A stretch of DNA of 64,000 nucleotides from assembly GCA_944319745.1 (NCBI GenBank), contig CALUET010000008.1, positions 1 through 64,000 of the forward strand, given 5' to 3'. Positions 39,181-50,200 of this stretch are shown here, one piece after another. The notes under the pieces were generated by a model, which was given only the letters and a program-made list of their open reading frames with translations, made no database searches and was not told the origin of the DNA. A program made the translations under genes and the position numbers. Source of the DNA: an uncultured Phocaeicola sp. (GTDB taxonomy: Bacteria; Bacteroidota; Bacteroidia; Bacteroidales; Bacteroidaceae). Within the stretch, counting starts at the first letter, position 1, and each line of letters starts with the position of its first letter.

Positions 39181-41493
39181 ATGAAGAACCTGTTGTTTTT
39201 TTGTATTCTTGCTGTTGTATCACTGCATGTGCAGGCCCGGACGGTGAAAGGGAAGGTGCTGGATGAACAGAAACAACCGCTGCCTTATGCGAATGTGGTA
39301 CTGCTTTCCTTGCCGGATTCCGCCTTTGTCAAGGGTACTGTAACGGATATGGACGGATGTTTCTCGCTGTCCGAGGTGTCGGACGCTGCCGCTTTGATTC
39401 GGGTTTCTTCCATCGGTTACCGTACGGCATACCGACTTTGCGGGGAAAATACGTCTTCCGCTTTGGTGATAGCGCTGGAACCCGATGCCGTTTTACTGCG
39501 GGAAGCAGTGGTGACGGGGTATCGTCCTACGTATAAGATGAAGGGCAGCAGCCTGATTACCGAGGTTTCCAACTCCCTTTTAAGCAATCTGGGCAGCGCA
39601 GAGGATGTCTTGTCTCATATCCCTTTGGTGCAGGAAAGTAACGGAGGATTTACGGTCTTTGGAAAAGGAACGCCGCTTATTTATCTGAACGGGCGGGAAA
39701 TGCGTGACCTGAATGAGCTGAAACGGCTGAATGCAAAAGATATTCAGAACGTGGAGGTCGTGATGAATCCCGGTTCGGAATACGATGCAACCGTAAAAGC
39801 CGTAATAAAAATCAAAACCGTAAAACCGCAGGGTGAGGGAATCGGCGGGCAGTTATGGGTGAAAGGCGCCCGGCATGAAAAATTCAATCACGAGGAACTG
39901 TTCGATTTAAACTATCGCAAGGGCGGATTCGATGTGTTCGGCAGCTTTTATTATACCCATCAGAACAAACATACGGAGCAGCACGATGTGCATCACATCG
40001 AGACGGACAACGTATGGGACCACGATGCGTCTCTCGATATATACTCGAAAAACGAGTATCTGAACGCCAATGGCGGGATGAATTATATGTTTAATGACCG
40101 TCATTCGATGGGAGTAAAATACAGTTTCTCCCGAACTCCCCGACTGAAGTCCGACTTGCCTTCGTCCTATCGTACCTTTCTTGATGGAGATTGGTACGAT
40201 AATCAGACCTATCAGCGCGTGTGGTCCGGCTCCGATTATTCGCATCTGTTGAATATGTATTATGCGGGAACGGTGGGAAAGCTGGGCATCGACTTCAATG
40301 CCGATTACTATCAGGGGAAAAGTTTTGCGGATCAGGTGACCGATGAGACGAGCGAGTCGCAGGAAAATCGTTATGTCTCTTCAAAAAATGAAATAAATAA
40401 CCGGCTGTATGCGGCGAAGCTGGTTCTGACACATCCGGCGGGGAAAGGAGATATAAAAGGCGGGGCAGAGTTTAGTGCAACCCGTCGTACCGATTGGTAC
40501 AACAACGAACAATCTTATCTTCCTTCGTCGGATACAAAGAATGAAGAAGACAAAACAGCTGTCTTTGCGGAGTATTCCGCCGCATTCGGTGCCTTGCAGG
40601 CTACGGTGGGCTTGCGCTATGAGCATGTAGTGTCGAATTATTTCGACAAAGGGGTGTGGATGGACGAGCAAAGCCGCACGTACGATAACATACTTCCCTC
40701 CGTTGCTTTGTCGTTTCCGCTTCGGGAAACCCGGTGGTCGCTCAGCTACACTGCCAAAACACGCCGCCCTTCTTATCACGAACTGAGCAGTAACATACAG
40801 TATAACGACCGCTTCACTTATGAAGGAGGCAACCCGTTTTTACAGCCGGAAACCCTGCATGATGTGACATTGATGGGGAGCTATCGTTGGATTCAGCTGA
40901 TGGCTAATTACATTTATAAGAAAGATGTGATAGAAATGTGGGCAGAACCTTACGGGGAGTCTTCGGAAATAACTTTTTTAACCACGAAGAATTACGATAA
41001 GAAACATATTCTGAACCTTTCTTTGGTGCTTTCTCCTAAAATAGGGTGCTGGGAACCGGTGTTGAGCATGGTGATGTCTCAGCAGTATTTTACTATTGAA
41101 AACTTCGGGGCACAGCGCGATATGAACAATCCTACGGGCATCTTTACATTGGACAATAACTTCCGTTTCAAGAAAGGATGGACGGCCAATGTCTTGATGT
41201 CTGCACAGACTGCCGGGGAATTCGGCGTTTGGGAGCTGAGACCGAAGGCGTATATCGATTTGAGCGTGAATAAATCTTTCCTGAACGACTGCCTGAATGT
41301 GCGGCTGGATGTAAAAGATCCGTTTGAAACAAACCGTCAGAAGATGCTGTTTCGCGGCATAACCATGACATTCGACAAGGATTGTTATCACGATGAACGC
41401 TGTGTTTCTTTAAGTATAACGTATCGTTTCAATGCTTCTGCCAGCAAATATAAGGGAACGGGCGCGGCCAATGAGGAATTAAACCGCCTGTAA
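39181..41493 (+). CDS. TonB-type outer-membrane receptor (OMP_b-brl_3 family)
   Basis: A 770-residue outer-membrane protein. Residues 1-19 are a signal peptide (cut near VQA-R). Residues about 20-105 form a carboxypeptidase-regulatory-like domain (GKVLDEQKQPLPYANVVLL...). A plug domain (about 120-225) contains AVVTGYRP, GKGTPLIYLNGREM and IQNVEVVMNPGSEYDA. The rest is a beta-barrel. It lacks a SusD partner, so it is not a classical glycan receptor; the ligand is unknown (metal chelate, peptide or signalling are options). A TATATTTG box sits 26 bases upstream. It is a single-gene unit. Confidence 0.85.
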   Translation: MKNLLFFCILAVVSLHVQARTVKGKVLDEQKQPLPYANVVLLSLPDSAFVKGTVTDMDGCFSLSEVSDAAALIRVSSIGYRTAYRLCGENTSSALVIALEPDAVLLREAVVTGYRPTYKMKGSSLITEVSNSLLSNLGSAEDVLSHIPLVQESNGGFTVFGKGTPLIYLNGREMRDLNELKRLNAKDIQNVEVVMNPGSEYDATVKAVIKIKTVKPQGEGIGGQLWVKGARHEKFNHEELFDLNYRKGGFDVFGSFYYTHQNKHTEQHDVHHIETDNVWDHDASLDIYSKNEYLNANGGMNYMFNDRHSMGVKYSFSRTPRLKSDLPSSYRTFLDGDWYDNQTYQRVWSGSDYSHLLNMYYAGTVGKLGIDFNADYYQGKSFADQVTDETSESQENRYVSSKNEINNRLYAAKLVLTHPAGKGDIKGGAEFSATRRTDWYNNEQSYLPSSDTKNEEDKTAVFAEYSAAFGALQATVGLRYEHVVSNYFDKGVWMDEQSRTYDNILPSVALSFPLRETRWSLSYTAKTRRPSYHELSSNIQYNDRFTYEGGNPFLQPETLHDVTLMGSYRWIQLMANYIYKKDVIEMWAEPYGESSEITFLTTKNYDKKHILNLSLVLSPKIGCWEPVLSMVMSQQYFTIENFGAQRDMNNPTGIFTLDNNFRFKKGWTANVLMSAQTAGEFGVWELRPKAYIDLSVNKSFLNDCLNVRLDVKDPFETNRQKMLFRGITMTFDKDCYHDERCVSLSITYRFNASASKYKGTGAANEELNRL

Positions 41494-41542
41494 CGGGTAA
41501 ATTCGTATCTTTGCCGGAAGAAAAAGAATATTATGCGGAATT

Positions 41543-42124
41543 ATGAAGAAAAGATTGGTTTTTGCAACGAATAACGGCCATAAACTGGAAGAAATTCGGG
41601 CTATATTGGGAAACACGGTGGAGATTTTGAGTCTGAAGGACATCGGTTGCCATGAAGATATACCCGAAACGGCCGAGACATTGGAAGGGAATGCCGCGCA
41701 GAAGGCGGAGTTTATTTATAAGCGCTACGGGCTTGACTGTTTTGCCGACGATACGGGACTGGAAGTTGAGGCGCTTGGTGGTGCGCCGGGCGTATATTCT
41801 GCGCGTTATGCCGGCGGGGAAGGTCACGACTCTGAAGCCAATATGCGGAAACTGCTGGCAGAGCTTGCCGGAAAGGATGACCGAAAGGCGCAATTTCGTA
41901 CCGTAATTTGCCTGATCGAAGCGGGGGAGAAGCATTTGTTTGAAGGCGTGGTAAAAGGCAAAATAATCGAAGAAAAACGCGGAGGATCGGGTTTCGGTTA
42001 CGATCCCGTCTTCGTCCCTGAAGGATATGCGGAGACCTTTGCCGAGATGGGAAACGAAGAAAAGAATAAAATAAGCCATCGTGCCCGTGCCGTGCAGGCA
42101 TTGTGCGCGTATTTGAACCGGTGA
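41543..42124 (+). CDS. rdgB: Non-canonical purine NTP pyrophosphatase (dITP/XTP)
   Basis: Hydrolyses dITP, ITP and XTP so deaminated purines are not built into DNA or RNA. The 193-residue HAM1/RdgB protein starts [17 protein letters not shown] and has [28 protein letters not shown] (near 64-92) and [13 protein letters not shown] (near 145). The ATG at 41543 is used. TATCTTTG lies at 41506-41513, about 30 bases upstream. It is convergent with panE. Confidence 0.96.
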   Translation: MKKRLVFATNNGHKLEEIRAILGNTVEILSLKDIGCHEDIPETAETLEGNAAQKAEFIYKRYGLDCFADDTGLEVEALGGAPGVYSARYAGGEGHDSEANMRKLLAELAGKDDRKAQFRTVICLIEAGEKHLFEGVVKGKIIEEKRGGSGFGYDPVFVPEGYAETFAEMGNEEKNKISHRARAVQALCAYLNR

Positions 42125-42160
42125 GTTCTCCGTCAATCATGATATTGTTGCAATAAAAAC

Positions 42161-42212
42161 ATCCCGATGTTTCTGTCAAGGGCCGAAAGCCTTAAAAACA
42201 AAACATCGGGAT
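42161..42212. terminator. Terminator hairpin between rdgB and panE
   Basis: Perfect 12-bp stem ATCCCGATGTTT/AAACATCGGGAT (42161-42172 and 42201-42212) with a 28-base loop that can fold further. On the minus strand it is followed by GTTTTT, so it best fits the end of panE; it may also serve rdgB. Confidence 0.7.
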
Positions 42213-42251
42213 ATTTCTTTGTGTTTATGCCGTTGTACGGCTGAAGGCGGT

Positions 42252-43175
42252 TCAGCTTTTACGGTATTTCATGAATTTCTTTTCCACTATCCGATAGGTC
42301 GGCATGTCTACGCCAAGGCGTTCTCCCAGGTCGATCATGTTGAAGAGTAAGCCCTGAATCTCCGATTCGTGTCCTCGTGCAAGGTCTTTCTGCATCGAAG
42401 CCGTCGAGGCCGGTGCGAGTTTGTCTATCACTTTCAGGTTGTAGGTTACGGGATCTTCAGGGAAAATGACGCCCGACTTTTCTCCGATTTCCGCGCTTTC
42501 GCGGGAAAGTCCGATGAATAAATCGCGCACTTCACCGGGTTGTTGCACGGCACCCATAGGCACGTCGAAGTAAGCTCCCGTGCATGCCATGGCCGATATA
42601 AAGGCCCATTTGATAAACGTATCGCGGTTTATGTCGTCGGAAACGTCCACTTTCATGCCGCAGGAACGAAGTTCTTCGGCTATTTCGTCCAATTGTTTCT
42701 TGTCGATACCCTGCTCGGGGCGGGCACCGTAAACCAGTCGGAAGATGGTTCCCATTTGACTGATTTCTCCTTCTCCCGAGACGAATCCTACGATGTAAAT
42801 GCAGCCGTCCAGTACGTTTACACCAGGAACAGACCGGCCGATGCGCGGTCCTGTGCCATAAACATTCAGTATGGGTATGACCAGCGTGTCGGGTTTGGAG
42901 GCACGTTTCAGCAGATCTTTTATAGAGTCGACGGAATATCCTTTCACACACACGAAAATTACATCGGCTTTGTCGTGAAATTCTTCCGAAGTGCAGGCTT
43001 CTACCGGCAGGAAATGCTCGCCCTTTAAATCAGATTTCAGGTGCAAACCGTTTTGGCGAATAGCTTCGAGGTGTTTCCCCCTCGCGATGCAAGTGACCGG
43101 TTTACCTGCTAAAGCCAGAAAACCTGCAATACATCCTCCTACACCGCCGGTTCCAATGACCAGATATTTTCTCAT
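42252..43175 (-). CDS. panE: Ketopantoate reductase family protein (2-dehydropantoate 2-reductase)
   Basis: Reduces ketopantoate to pantoate with NADPH in coenzyme A synthesis. The 307-residue protein has an N-terminal Rossmann fold (VIGTGGVGGCIAGFLALAGKPVTCIARG) and a C-terminal helical ApbA domain with KWAFISAMACTGAYF, where the Lys near 188 is the likely general acid, and RGHESEIQGLLFNMI. Paralogues acting on other 2-keto acids exist, so the exact substrate is probable, not certain. It starts 10 bases after the ychF stop and should share its promoter. Confidence 0.85.
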   Translation of the reverse strand: MRKYLVIGTGGVGGCIAGFLALAGKPVTCIARGKHLEAIRQNGLHLKSDLKGEHFLPVEACTSEEFHDKADVIFVCVKGYSVDSIKDLLKRASKPDTLVIPILNVYGTGPRIGRSVPGVNVLDGCIYIVGFVSGEGEISQMGTIFRLVYGARPEQGIDKKQLDEIAEELRSCGMKVDVSDDINRDTFIKWAFISAMACTGAYFDVPMGAVQQPGEVRDLFIGLSRESAEIGEKSGVIFPEDPVTYNLKVIDKLAPASTASMQKDLARGHESEIQGLLFNMIDLGERLGVDMPTYRIVEKKFMKYRKS

Positions 43176-43185
43176 ATTTTGTTTA

Positions 43186-44289
43186 TTATACGTTGAAGCG
43201 GAAGTGCATAATATCGCCGTCTTCCACTATATAATCCTTGCCTTCTACGTTCAGTTTGCCGGCTTCCCGTACGGCAGCTTCCGATCCGTAACGGATATAG
43301 TCGTCGTATTTTATCACTTCGGCGCGGATGAATCCTTTCTCGAAATCGGTGTGAATCACTCCGGCACACTGAGGAGCTTTCCATCCTTTGTGGAAAGTCC
43401 AAGCACGCACCTCCATCTTTCCGGCCGTAAAAAACGTTTCAAGGTTTAAAAGTTGGTAGGCCGAGCGGATAAGGCGGTTCACTCCCGATTCTTCCAATCC
43501 TATTTCTTGCAGGAACATCTGGCGGTCTTCGTATGTTTCCAATTCGGCAATGTCGGCCTCTGTTTTCGCTGCTACGATTAAGATTTCCGCGCCTTCTTCT
43601 TTGACGGCCTCGCGAACCTGTTCCACATACTTGTTTCCGTTTACGGCACTTCCTTCGTCTACGTTGCATACATACATGACGGGTTTTGAAGTCAGCAGGA
43701 ATAAATCGTGTGCAATCCGCTGTTCGTCTTTTGTCTCAAACTGCACGGTTCGTGCCGATTTTCCCTGCAATAATGCCTCTTTATAGCGAAGCAATACTTC
43801 GTATGTCTGCTTGGCTGTCTTGTCTCCTCCCGTCTGTGCTTGTTTCTGCACCCGTTGTATTCGGCTTTCTATCGTTTCGAGATCTTTTAATTGCAGTTCC
43901 GTATCGATAATTTCTTTGTCGCGTACCGGATTGATGCTGCCGTCGACGTGTGTAACATTCTCGTCGTCGAAGCACCGAAGAACGTGTAAAATCGCATCGG
44001 TTTCGCGGATGTTTGCCAGAAACTTGTTGCCCAATCCTTCTCCTTTGCTGGCTCCTTTTACCAAACCGGCGATGTCGACAATTTCAACTGTTGTCGGCAC
44101 GATGCGGTCGGGATCTACTAATTCTGCCAGTTTGTTGAGGCGGTCATCGGGAACGATGATGACGCCCACATTGGGTTCTATCGTGCAAAAGGGGAAATTA
44201 GCCGCTTGTGCCTTTGCATTCGACAGGCAATTGAACAAAGTTGACTTGCCCACATTCGGCAGGCCGACGATACCACATTGTAAAGCCAT
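43186..44289 (-). CDS. ychF: Redox-regulated ATPase YchF
   Basis: An Obg-related P-loop protein that hydrolyses ATP rather than GTP and associates with ribosomes and stress control. The 367-residue protein opens ALQCGIVGLPNVGKSTLF (G1) and has VDIAGLVKGASKGEGLGNKFL (G3), a coiled-coil insertion (about 130-200), and a C-terminal TGS domain ending RAEVIKYDDYIRYGSEAAVREAGKL. The usual G4 motif is altered in this family, which explains the change in nucleotide preference. It has a good promoter and is followed by panE. Confidence 0.96.
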   Translation of the reverse strand: MALQCGIVGLPNVGKSTLFNCLSNAKAQAANFPFCTIEPNVGVIIVPDDRLNKLAELVDPDRIVPTTVEIVDIAGLVKGASKGEGLGNKFLANIRETDAILHVLRCFDDENVTHVDGSINPVRDKEIIDTELQLKDLETIESRIQRVQKQAQTGGDKTAKQTYEVLLRYKEALLQGKSARTVQFETKDEQRIAHDLFLLTSKPVMYVCNVDEGSAVNGNKYVEQVREAVKEEGAEILIVAAKTEADIAELETYEDRQMFLQEIGLEESGVNRLIRSAYQLLNLETFFTAGKMEVRAWTFHKGWKAPQCAGVIHTDFEKGFIRAEVIKYDDYIRYGSEAAVREAGKLNVEGKDYIVEDGDIMHFRFNV

Positions 44290-44338
44290 AAGTATGTTTT
44301 TTATTTATTCTTTATAGAAAAACTGATAAATATCGTTG

Positions 44339-44369
44339 CAAAGGTATTCATTTCCCGCGGTTTTAACAA
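44339..44369 (-). promoter_or_regulatory. Promoter of ychF-panE (-33/-7)
   Basis: Minus-strand TTTG (44369-44366), 19 bases, then TACCTTTG (44346-44339), both exact. About 50 bases precede the ychF start. Confidence 0.65.
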
Positions 44370-44371
44370 AG

Positions 44372-44404
44372 GAATGGCGGCTTATCTCTATGGAAAGCCG
44401 CCAT
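44372..44404 (-). terminator. Hairpin after the GH95 gene
   Basis: Perfect 11-bp stem AATGGCGGCTT/AAGCCGCCATT (44372-44382 and 44394-44404) 33 bases past the GH95 stop on the minus strand. The following CCTTTGTT is only weakly T-rich and is itself the -33 region of the ychF promoter. Confidence 0.6.
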
Positions 44405-44437
44405 TGTTATGGAGAAAAGATTGTGTCGAAATAATGC

Positions 44438-46918
44438 TCAGACTGCTTCTTTTGCCTGTAATTTCCCGTTTGTATAGGTTAGAACATAGCTTTTCCCCGG
44501 TTGGGTTTCGAATTTGATTTCCTGATTTTTATACCGTATTGTACACGGAACGCCGGAGCCGGACCGTATGAGGGCGCTCGTCAAGTTGTTGTCTTTCCAC
44601 GTTATGTCGACAATGAAATTGCCTCGTGCGCGTACTCCGGTGAGCTTCCCTTCATGCCATACTGCCGGCAGGGCGGGGAGGAGCTGTATGAATCCCATGT
44701 GGCTTTGCAGGAGCATTTCGGTAATTCCTGCCGTTCCTCCGAAGTTTCCGTCGATTTGAAAGGGCGGATGCGTGTCCCAAAGATTGTTGTTTGTCCCGTT
44801 CTTCAGCAGATTGCCATACAGTGTGTAAGCTCGGTTTCCGTCTTGCAGTCGTGCCCATTGGTTCAGCTTCCATCCCATGCTCCAGCCTGTTGCTCCGTCT
44901 CCCCGGTGTTCCAATACGACACGGGCGGCGCGTGCCAGCTCGGGAGTGGTGATGGGAGAGAGGGTACGTCCCGGGTGGAGTCCGAAAAGATGGTTTACAT
45001 GGCGGTGTTCGTCCTTGGGATCGTCGATGTCGGCCGACCATTCCATCAGTTGTCCGTATCTTCCGATGCGGTAAGGAGCCAGCTTGTTTAATACCTCACT
45101 CCATTGTGTCCGTTCTGTTTCATCGGTATTCAGTACCTTGCTTGCCTCGATGGCATCGAGTAAAATTTCGCGTATTACGGCATGTACAAAGGTGGCTCCC
45201 TCGTCGATGGGGCCGTGTTCCGGCGATGTGGAAGGCGCGGCGGTATAAGTATCGTCGGGTTTTTTCCACAGATAGTCGCAGACGAAGTTGGCGCTGCTTT
45301 TAATCAATTCATACCCCGTATTGCGTAAAAAGTCGATGTCTCTCGTGTAATCGTAATAATTCCATACGTGTGTTGTTAGCCATGCACCTGCAACGGGAAT
45401 GAAATTCCATGCCATGCTTGTGGCATTGAGCGGTGTGGTGAGGCCGAAGATGTTACCGGAGATGGAGGTAGTCCAGCCGCGTGCATTGAAATACGCCTGC
45501 GCCGTTTTTTCTCCCGGCTTGACAAGTCCTTTGATAAAATCGAAGAGAGGCAACTCGCATTCCGCCAGGTTGGTGGGGCATGCCGGCCAGTAGTTCATCT
45601 GGATGTTGATGTTGTTGTGATAATCCACCCGCCAGGGGCCGTCCACATTGTTACTCCATATGCCTTGCAGGTTTGCAGGAAGATTCCCCGGTCGTGAGCA
45701 GGCTATCAGCAGATAGCGTCCGTATTGGTAGTAAAGGCTCTCCAAGCCGTAGTCGGGAGCTCCCGTGCGGTAACGTTCCAGTCGGGCAGGAGTGGGGAGA
45801 GAGTCTGCGGCGCTGTTATCCCATTGCGGGTTCAAAACGAAGTCCATTCGCCCGAAAAGTGCGTGATAGTCCTCGTAATGCGTATTGAAAAGCGCCGTGT
45901 AATCTTTTTGGGCGGCCTGTTCCATCCATTGGCGGGTGGTCTTTACCGGATCAACTCCCACGTATGTTTCCGGATCGTTAAAGTCAGGATTAAAATTAAG
46001 AAGGTAGTCGGTATCCATCGTTACGAGGAACATTACCTCGTCGGCTCCCTTTATGACGAACCGGTCGCGCTTGTTTTCAAGTGTCCCCCCGCTGACAATT
46101 GCTTTCATACGTACGGCATATTGCATGTGATTATCGTTTAATCGTGCCGTATAGCAGATGCCGTTTTTGCCGTCTTTCTTAAATGAACCGGTGGAAACAG
46201 GGTTGGTGGTATAGGAAAAGGTCAGGTTCTGTTTCCCCTTTTGCGACGCGCTGAAGCGGATAACCATTACATTGTCGGGGAAAGAGATGAAGAAGTTTCG
46301 TTTGTAGAAAGTGTCGTCGTGACGGAACTGAACGGTAGCCAGTGCCGAATCGAGCGACAGGCTCCGACGGTATTCACTGATATTTTTTTCCGGAATGTCG
46401 GTATCGATGAGGAATTGCCCGGCGGTGGTGTAGCTGCCGAAACGGAACGGGGTTTCGGAATCGGGGTTGTAAGGCAGCTCGCTGTTAAAGTTGTTTTCTG
46501 TCAGTTTCGTCGCTTTTTCAAGATCGTTGTCGGCAAAAGCCTGTCGGATGTCCTTCAGAAGATGAGCCGATTGCTTGTTTATATTCCAATAATGTCCGGC
46601 ATCTTTTGAAGTATTCGGCCCGCCGCGCCACAGGCTTTTCTCGTTGAATGTGATACGTTCCGTCGATACGGAGCCTAACACATTGGCACCAATATTCCCG
46701 TTCCCGATGGGAAGTGAGTAATTTTCCCATTGCGGGTCGGGAGTTTCAAGGCCTCCTCCTGCCGTAAGTATGCAGGGCGCGCCCTCCCACACAGGCGTGC
46801 GTGTGGACGGAGAAGGCTTGTCGAACCAGATAATTAAAGGATTTTCCGATGGATTGCCGCCGTAAGAAAATTTCACGGCCAGGCTAAGCGTTACTAAAAT
46901 GAAGAATGCTTTTTTCAT
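44438..46918 (-). CDS. Glycoside hydrolase family 95 (alpha-L-fucosidase-like)
   Basis: An 826-residue exported enzyme that should remove terminal alpha-1,2-fucose (some GH95 members act on alpha-galactose or galactose-like sugars) by inversion. A signal peptide covers about residues 1-20. The N-terminal domain (about 28-290) opens with IWFDKPSPSTRTPVWEGAP and LPIGNGNIGANVLG. An (alpha/alpha)6 barrel follows with YHNNINIQMNYWPACPTNLAE (the Asn pair that activates water), SPEHGPIDEGATFVHAVIRE (the acid Glu near 565) and PPFQIDGNFGGTAG. It is divergent from the susC/susD pair. A TATCTTTG box lies 26 bases upstream. Confidence 0.92.
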   Translation of the reverse strand: MKKAFFILVTLSLAVKFSYGGNPSENPLIIWFDKPSPSTRTPVWEGAPCILTAGGGLETPDPQWENYSLPIGNGNIGANVLGSVSTERITFNEKSLWRGGPNTSKDAGHYWNINKQSAHLLKDIRQAFADNDLEKATKLTENNFNSELPYNPDSETPFRFGSYTTAGQFLIDTDIPEKNISEYRRSLSLDSALATVQFRHDDTFYKRNFFISFPDNVMVIRFSASQKGKQNLTFSYTTNPVSTGSFKKDGKNGICYTARLNDNHMQYAVRMKAIVSGGTLENKRDRFVIKGADEVMFLVTMDTDYLLNFNPDFNDPETYVGVDPVKTTRQWMEQAAQKDYTALFNTHYEDYHALFGRMDFVLNPQWDNSAADSLPTPARLERYRTGAPDYGLESLYYQYGRYLLIACSRPGNLPANLQGIWSNNVDGPWRVDYHNNINIQMNYWPACPTNLAECELPLFDFIKGLVKPGEKTAQAYFNARGWTTSISGNIFGLTTPLNATSMAWNFIPVAGAWLTTHVWNYYDYTRDIDFLRNTGYELIKSSANFVCDYLWKKPDDTYTAAPSTSPEHGPIDEGATFVHAVIREILLDAIEASKVLNTDETERTQWSEVLNKLAPYRIGRYGQLMEWSADIDDPKDEHRHVNHLFGLHPGRTLSPITTPELARAARVVLEHRGDGATGWSMGWKLNQWARLQDGNRAYTLYGNLLKNGTNNNLWDTHPPFQIDGNFGGTAGITEMLLQSHMGFIQLLPALPAVWHEGKLTGVRARGNFIVDITWKDNNLTSALIRSGSGVPCTIRYKNQEIKFETQPGKSYVLTYTNGKLQAKEAV

Positions 46919-46943
46919 GTTTCTCAGATAAAATGGATATCTG

Positions 46944-46951
46944 CAAAGATA
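46944..46951 (-). promoter_or_regulatory. -7 element of the GH95 gene
   Basis: Minus-strand TATCTTTG, exact -7 match 26 bases before the start codon. No -33 TTG is found; a regulated promoter could lack one. Confidence 0.45.
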
Positions 46952-47174
46952 TGATATTTTCCGAAATACGGGAAAAAACGGTGAAATGATGCCGTCTTTC
47001 TGCCGGAAAGCCGGAAATGTTTTTACCGGAGAATCGTGATGTCTTTTTAAGCCTGTGGAGATGTTTATGAGGGATGAATCTTATGCTTTACAGAAAATCT
47101 CTATAATTTTTTTTACGAATTGCGCAATGATTTTTAATAACGAATAGTTTTTTTAATAAAAAGAAGGGAAAATA

Positions 47175-47204
47175 TTGTTTTATTAAAAATAATATATATA
47201 TTTG
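47175..47204 (+). promoter_or_regulatory. Promoter of the susC-susD pair (-33/-7)
   Basis: TTG (47175-47177), 19 bases, then TATATTTG (47197-47204), a full consensus match. The leader to the susC start is about 60 bases. The rest of the 46919-47266 gap is AT-rich with no other signal apart from the GH95 -7 box. Confidence 0.65.
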
Positions 47205-47266
47205 TGAAAGAGAAAGTTTCTTTCAATGAATGTAGATGTTTAATTTAAAATCAAAAGGAGATGCGT

Positions 47267-50200
47267 ATGAAAAAAATTGTAAAATCGCAATTCTTTGCAG
47301 AGATTCAGAAAGCAATTTGCTTGATCGGATTGTTTTTTGCCTCGGGCATTTCGTTAAATGCAGTCTCTCTTGAATTAAACTCCGACTTTGGAGTTACTAC
47401 AACGGGCGTAGAACAACAAGATTCGAAGGTGATCAAAGGTGTTGTTCTTGATGCGGAAGGTCTACCTGTAATTGGAGCAAATGTTATTCAAAACGGGACG
47501 ACCAATGGTGTAATTACTGATATTGATGGAAACTTTACTCTGACCGTTCCGGTTGGGGCCGTCGTAAAGATTTCCTATATCGGTTATGTTTCTCAGGAAA
47601 TAACGGTGGGCGATCAGACAACGTTCAATATCGTTTTGCAAGAAGATTCGGAAGTTTTGGATGAAGTTGTGGTTGTAGGTTACGGAACCATGCGTAAATC
47701 GGACCTGACGGGCTCCATCTCTACGGCAAAAGGAAAAGATATTTTGAAATCACAATCCTTTAATGCATTGGACGGATTGAAAGGAAAGGTTGCAGGAGTG
47801 AACATCTTTTCAAATACTGGGCAGCCGGGTGGAGAAATGCGCGTCGTGATTCGTGGTGTTTCTACCATTAATGCATCTGTAGCCCCGCTATATGTTGTGG
47901 ATGGCGTGGTGATGTCTAATTTTGAGCTGCTGAACCCTAATGACATAGAATCCATTGAAGTGTTGAAAGACGCGTCTTCTGCTGCAATTTACGGAGCGCG
48001 CGGTGCCAACGGTGTCATATTGGTTACCACAAAACGTGGAAATGCAGGACAAGGAACACATATATCTTATGAAGGATCTTTGTCCATCGGCATGATGCAA
48101 CACAAGATGGATGTAATGGATTCCGGCGAATGGATGGCTGCATTTAAGCAAGGTTTGGAGAATGCCAACGCATGGCAGGGAACAAACTTTACCACCGATT
48201 TGTCTCAAATATTTACGGACGATCGTTTCTTTTATCCCGATGGTACACCAATTTATAACACCGATTGGCAGGATGAAGCCTCACGTACGGCAATTTCACA
48301 TAATCATCAGGTCAACATTCAGCGCACGGATGGAGACGCTTCTGTCGGTGCTTTCCTGAATTATACCGATCAACAGGGAATTATGTTGAATTCTTATTTC
48401 AAACGTATCAATGCGAAGTTGGCTTATGACGACAAGCCTACGAAGTGGTTGTCTACATCCGTTAACTTATTGGTGAACCATACTTGGGGAAACAGAACGT
48501 CGGATAACCCTTACGGTCAAGGTGCTTTGCGTACAATGATAGAACAACTTCCGTTCCTCCCCGTGACATATAACGGAGAATATATGCAGTCAAGCAATGT
48601 TTTGACTACACCTATTTTAAGAGACCAGAACGATCCGAACAGTGGCACGCAGGGCTTTGCTCCGGAAGGCGTAGGTAATCCGGTAGAACTTTTAGAGCGT
48701 ATGTCTGCAATGCAGTATCGTACACAGATATTCGGTAACGCGGCTCTTACATTCCATCTGCTGAAAGGTTTGGATTTAAAGACGCAATTTGGTATAGATT
48801 ACCATAACAATCGAGATGCCAATTACACTCCTTTCACTCCGCGTCCCATGATTAATCAAAGTACGGAGGGATCGGCTTCGGCAAGCAACTCGAACGCTTT
48901 TTATTGGCAGGAAGAAACTTATTTGAATTACGTCACCGATATAAATAAACATCACATTAATGCAATGGCCGGAATGTCATGGCAGGCTTATAACTATACC
49001 TACTTTAGTGCTTCCGACAGCAAGTTTGTGGATGATTATTACGGTTATTATAACTTAGGTTCGGGAACAAATCGTCCAAGTGTGGGCAGCGATTATGATA
49101 AGTGGGCGATGAACTCTTATTTCCTTCGTCTGGCTTATTCATACGATGAGAAATATATGGCTACCGTAACGGGACGTTATGATGGATCTTCCAAGTTCGG
49201 TGAAAATAATAAATACGCCTTCTTCCCCTCAATTGGCTTGGGATGGATGGTTTCTAATGAGAAGTTTTTGCAAAACAATCCTACGGTCAGCAAATTGAAA
49301 CTGCATACATCTTATGGTCTTACGGGTAATTCTGAGATCGGAACGTATGCATCTTTGGCAAACGTGAGCCAGTCTAATGCAATTATTGGTGGTGGCATGC
49401 ACATCGTATCGTATTTGGATAACATGCCGAACCCGAATTTGAAATGGGAGAAGACCGGCCAGTGGGATATTGGCTTCGAGTTAGGTTTGTTCAAGAACCG
49501 TTTGAATTTTGATATTTCCTATTATTATAAGTATACTTCCGATTTGTTGTTGAGCCGACCTGTGCCGGAATCTACCGGTTATTCTTCAATAATGGATAAT
49601 ATCGGTGCGGTATCCAATCGGGGAGTCGACATTCTTGTTACAGCTTATCCGGTACAAACAAAAGATTTCTTCTGGACTTCTACCATTAACCTGGGATTCA
49701 ACAAGAACAGAGTTGAGAAGCTGGACGAAGGAGCATCAATAGATCCTATCTCAGGGAAACGCCAAATCACGTTGGATGGATTCGTTGGTTACGATATGTT
49801 GATTCGTGAAGGAGAAGAATTGTCTTCGTTCTATGGATATAAACGTGCCGGCATTTATGATGGAGATCCCTCACATTGGGATGCAGAGACCATGAATATT
49901 CCGGGAGTTATTGGTGAAAAAGTAGTTTATAAAGACCGTCAAATCATCGGAAACGGTTTGCCCGACTGGACAGGTTCTTTCATTAATACATTTAATTATA
50001 AGAATTTCGATCTGACAGTTGACTTCCAGTTTACTTGGGGTGTTGACATTATGCAGGAGTATTATCACTCAACAGTTGCACGTTTCTTGACCAACGGTCT
50101 TGACCGTCTTTACCAGGAAGCTTGGCATCCGATTAATAATCCTAACGGACAGGAGCAGGCGATTCGTCTGAATAACTTCGGTATGGGAGCCAATAACGAG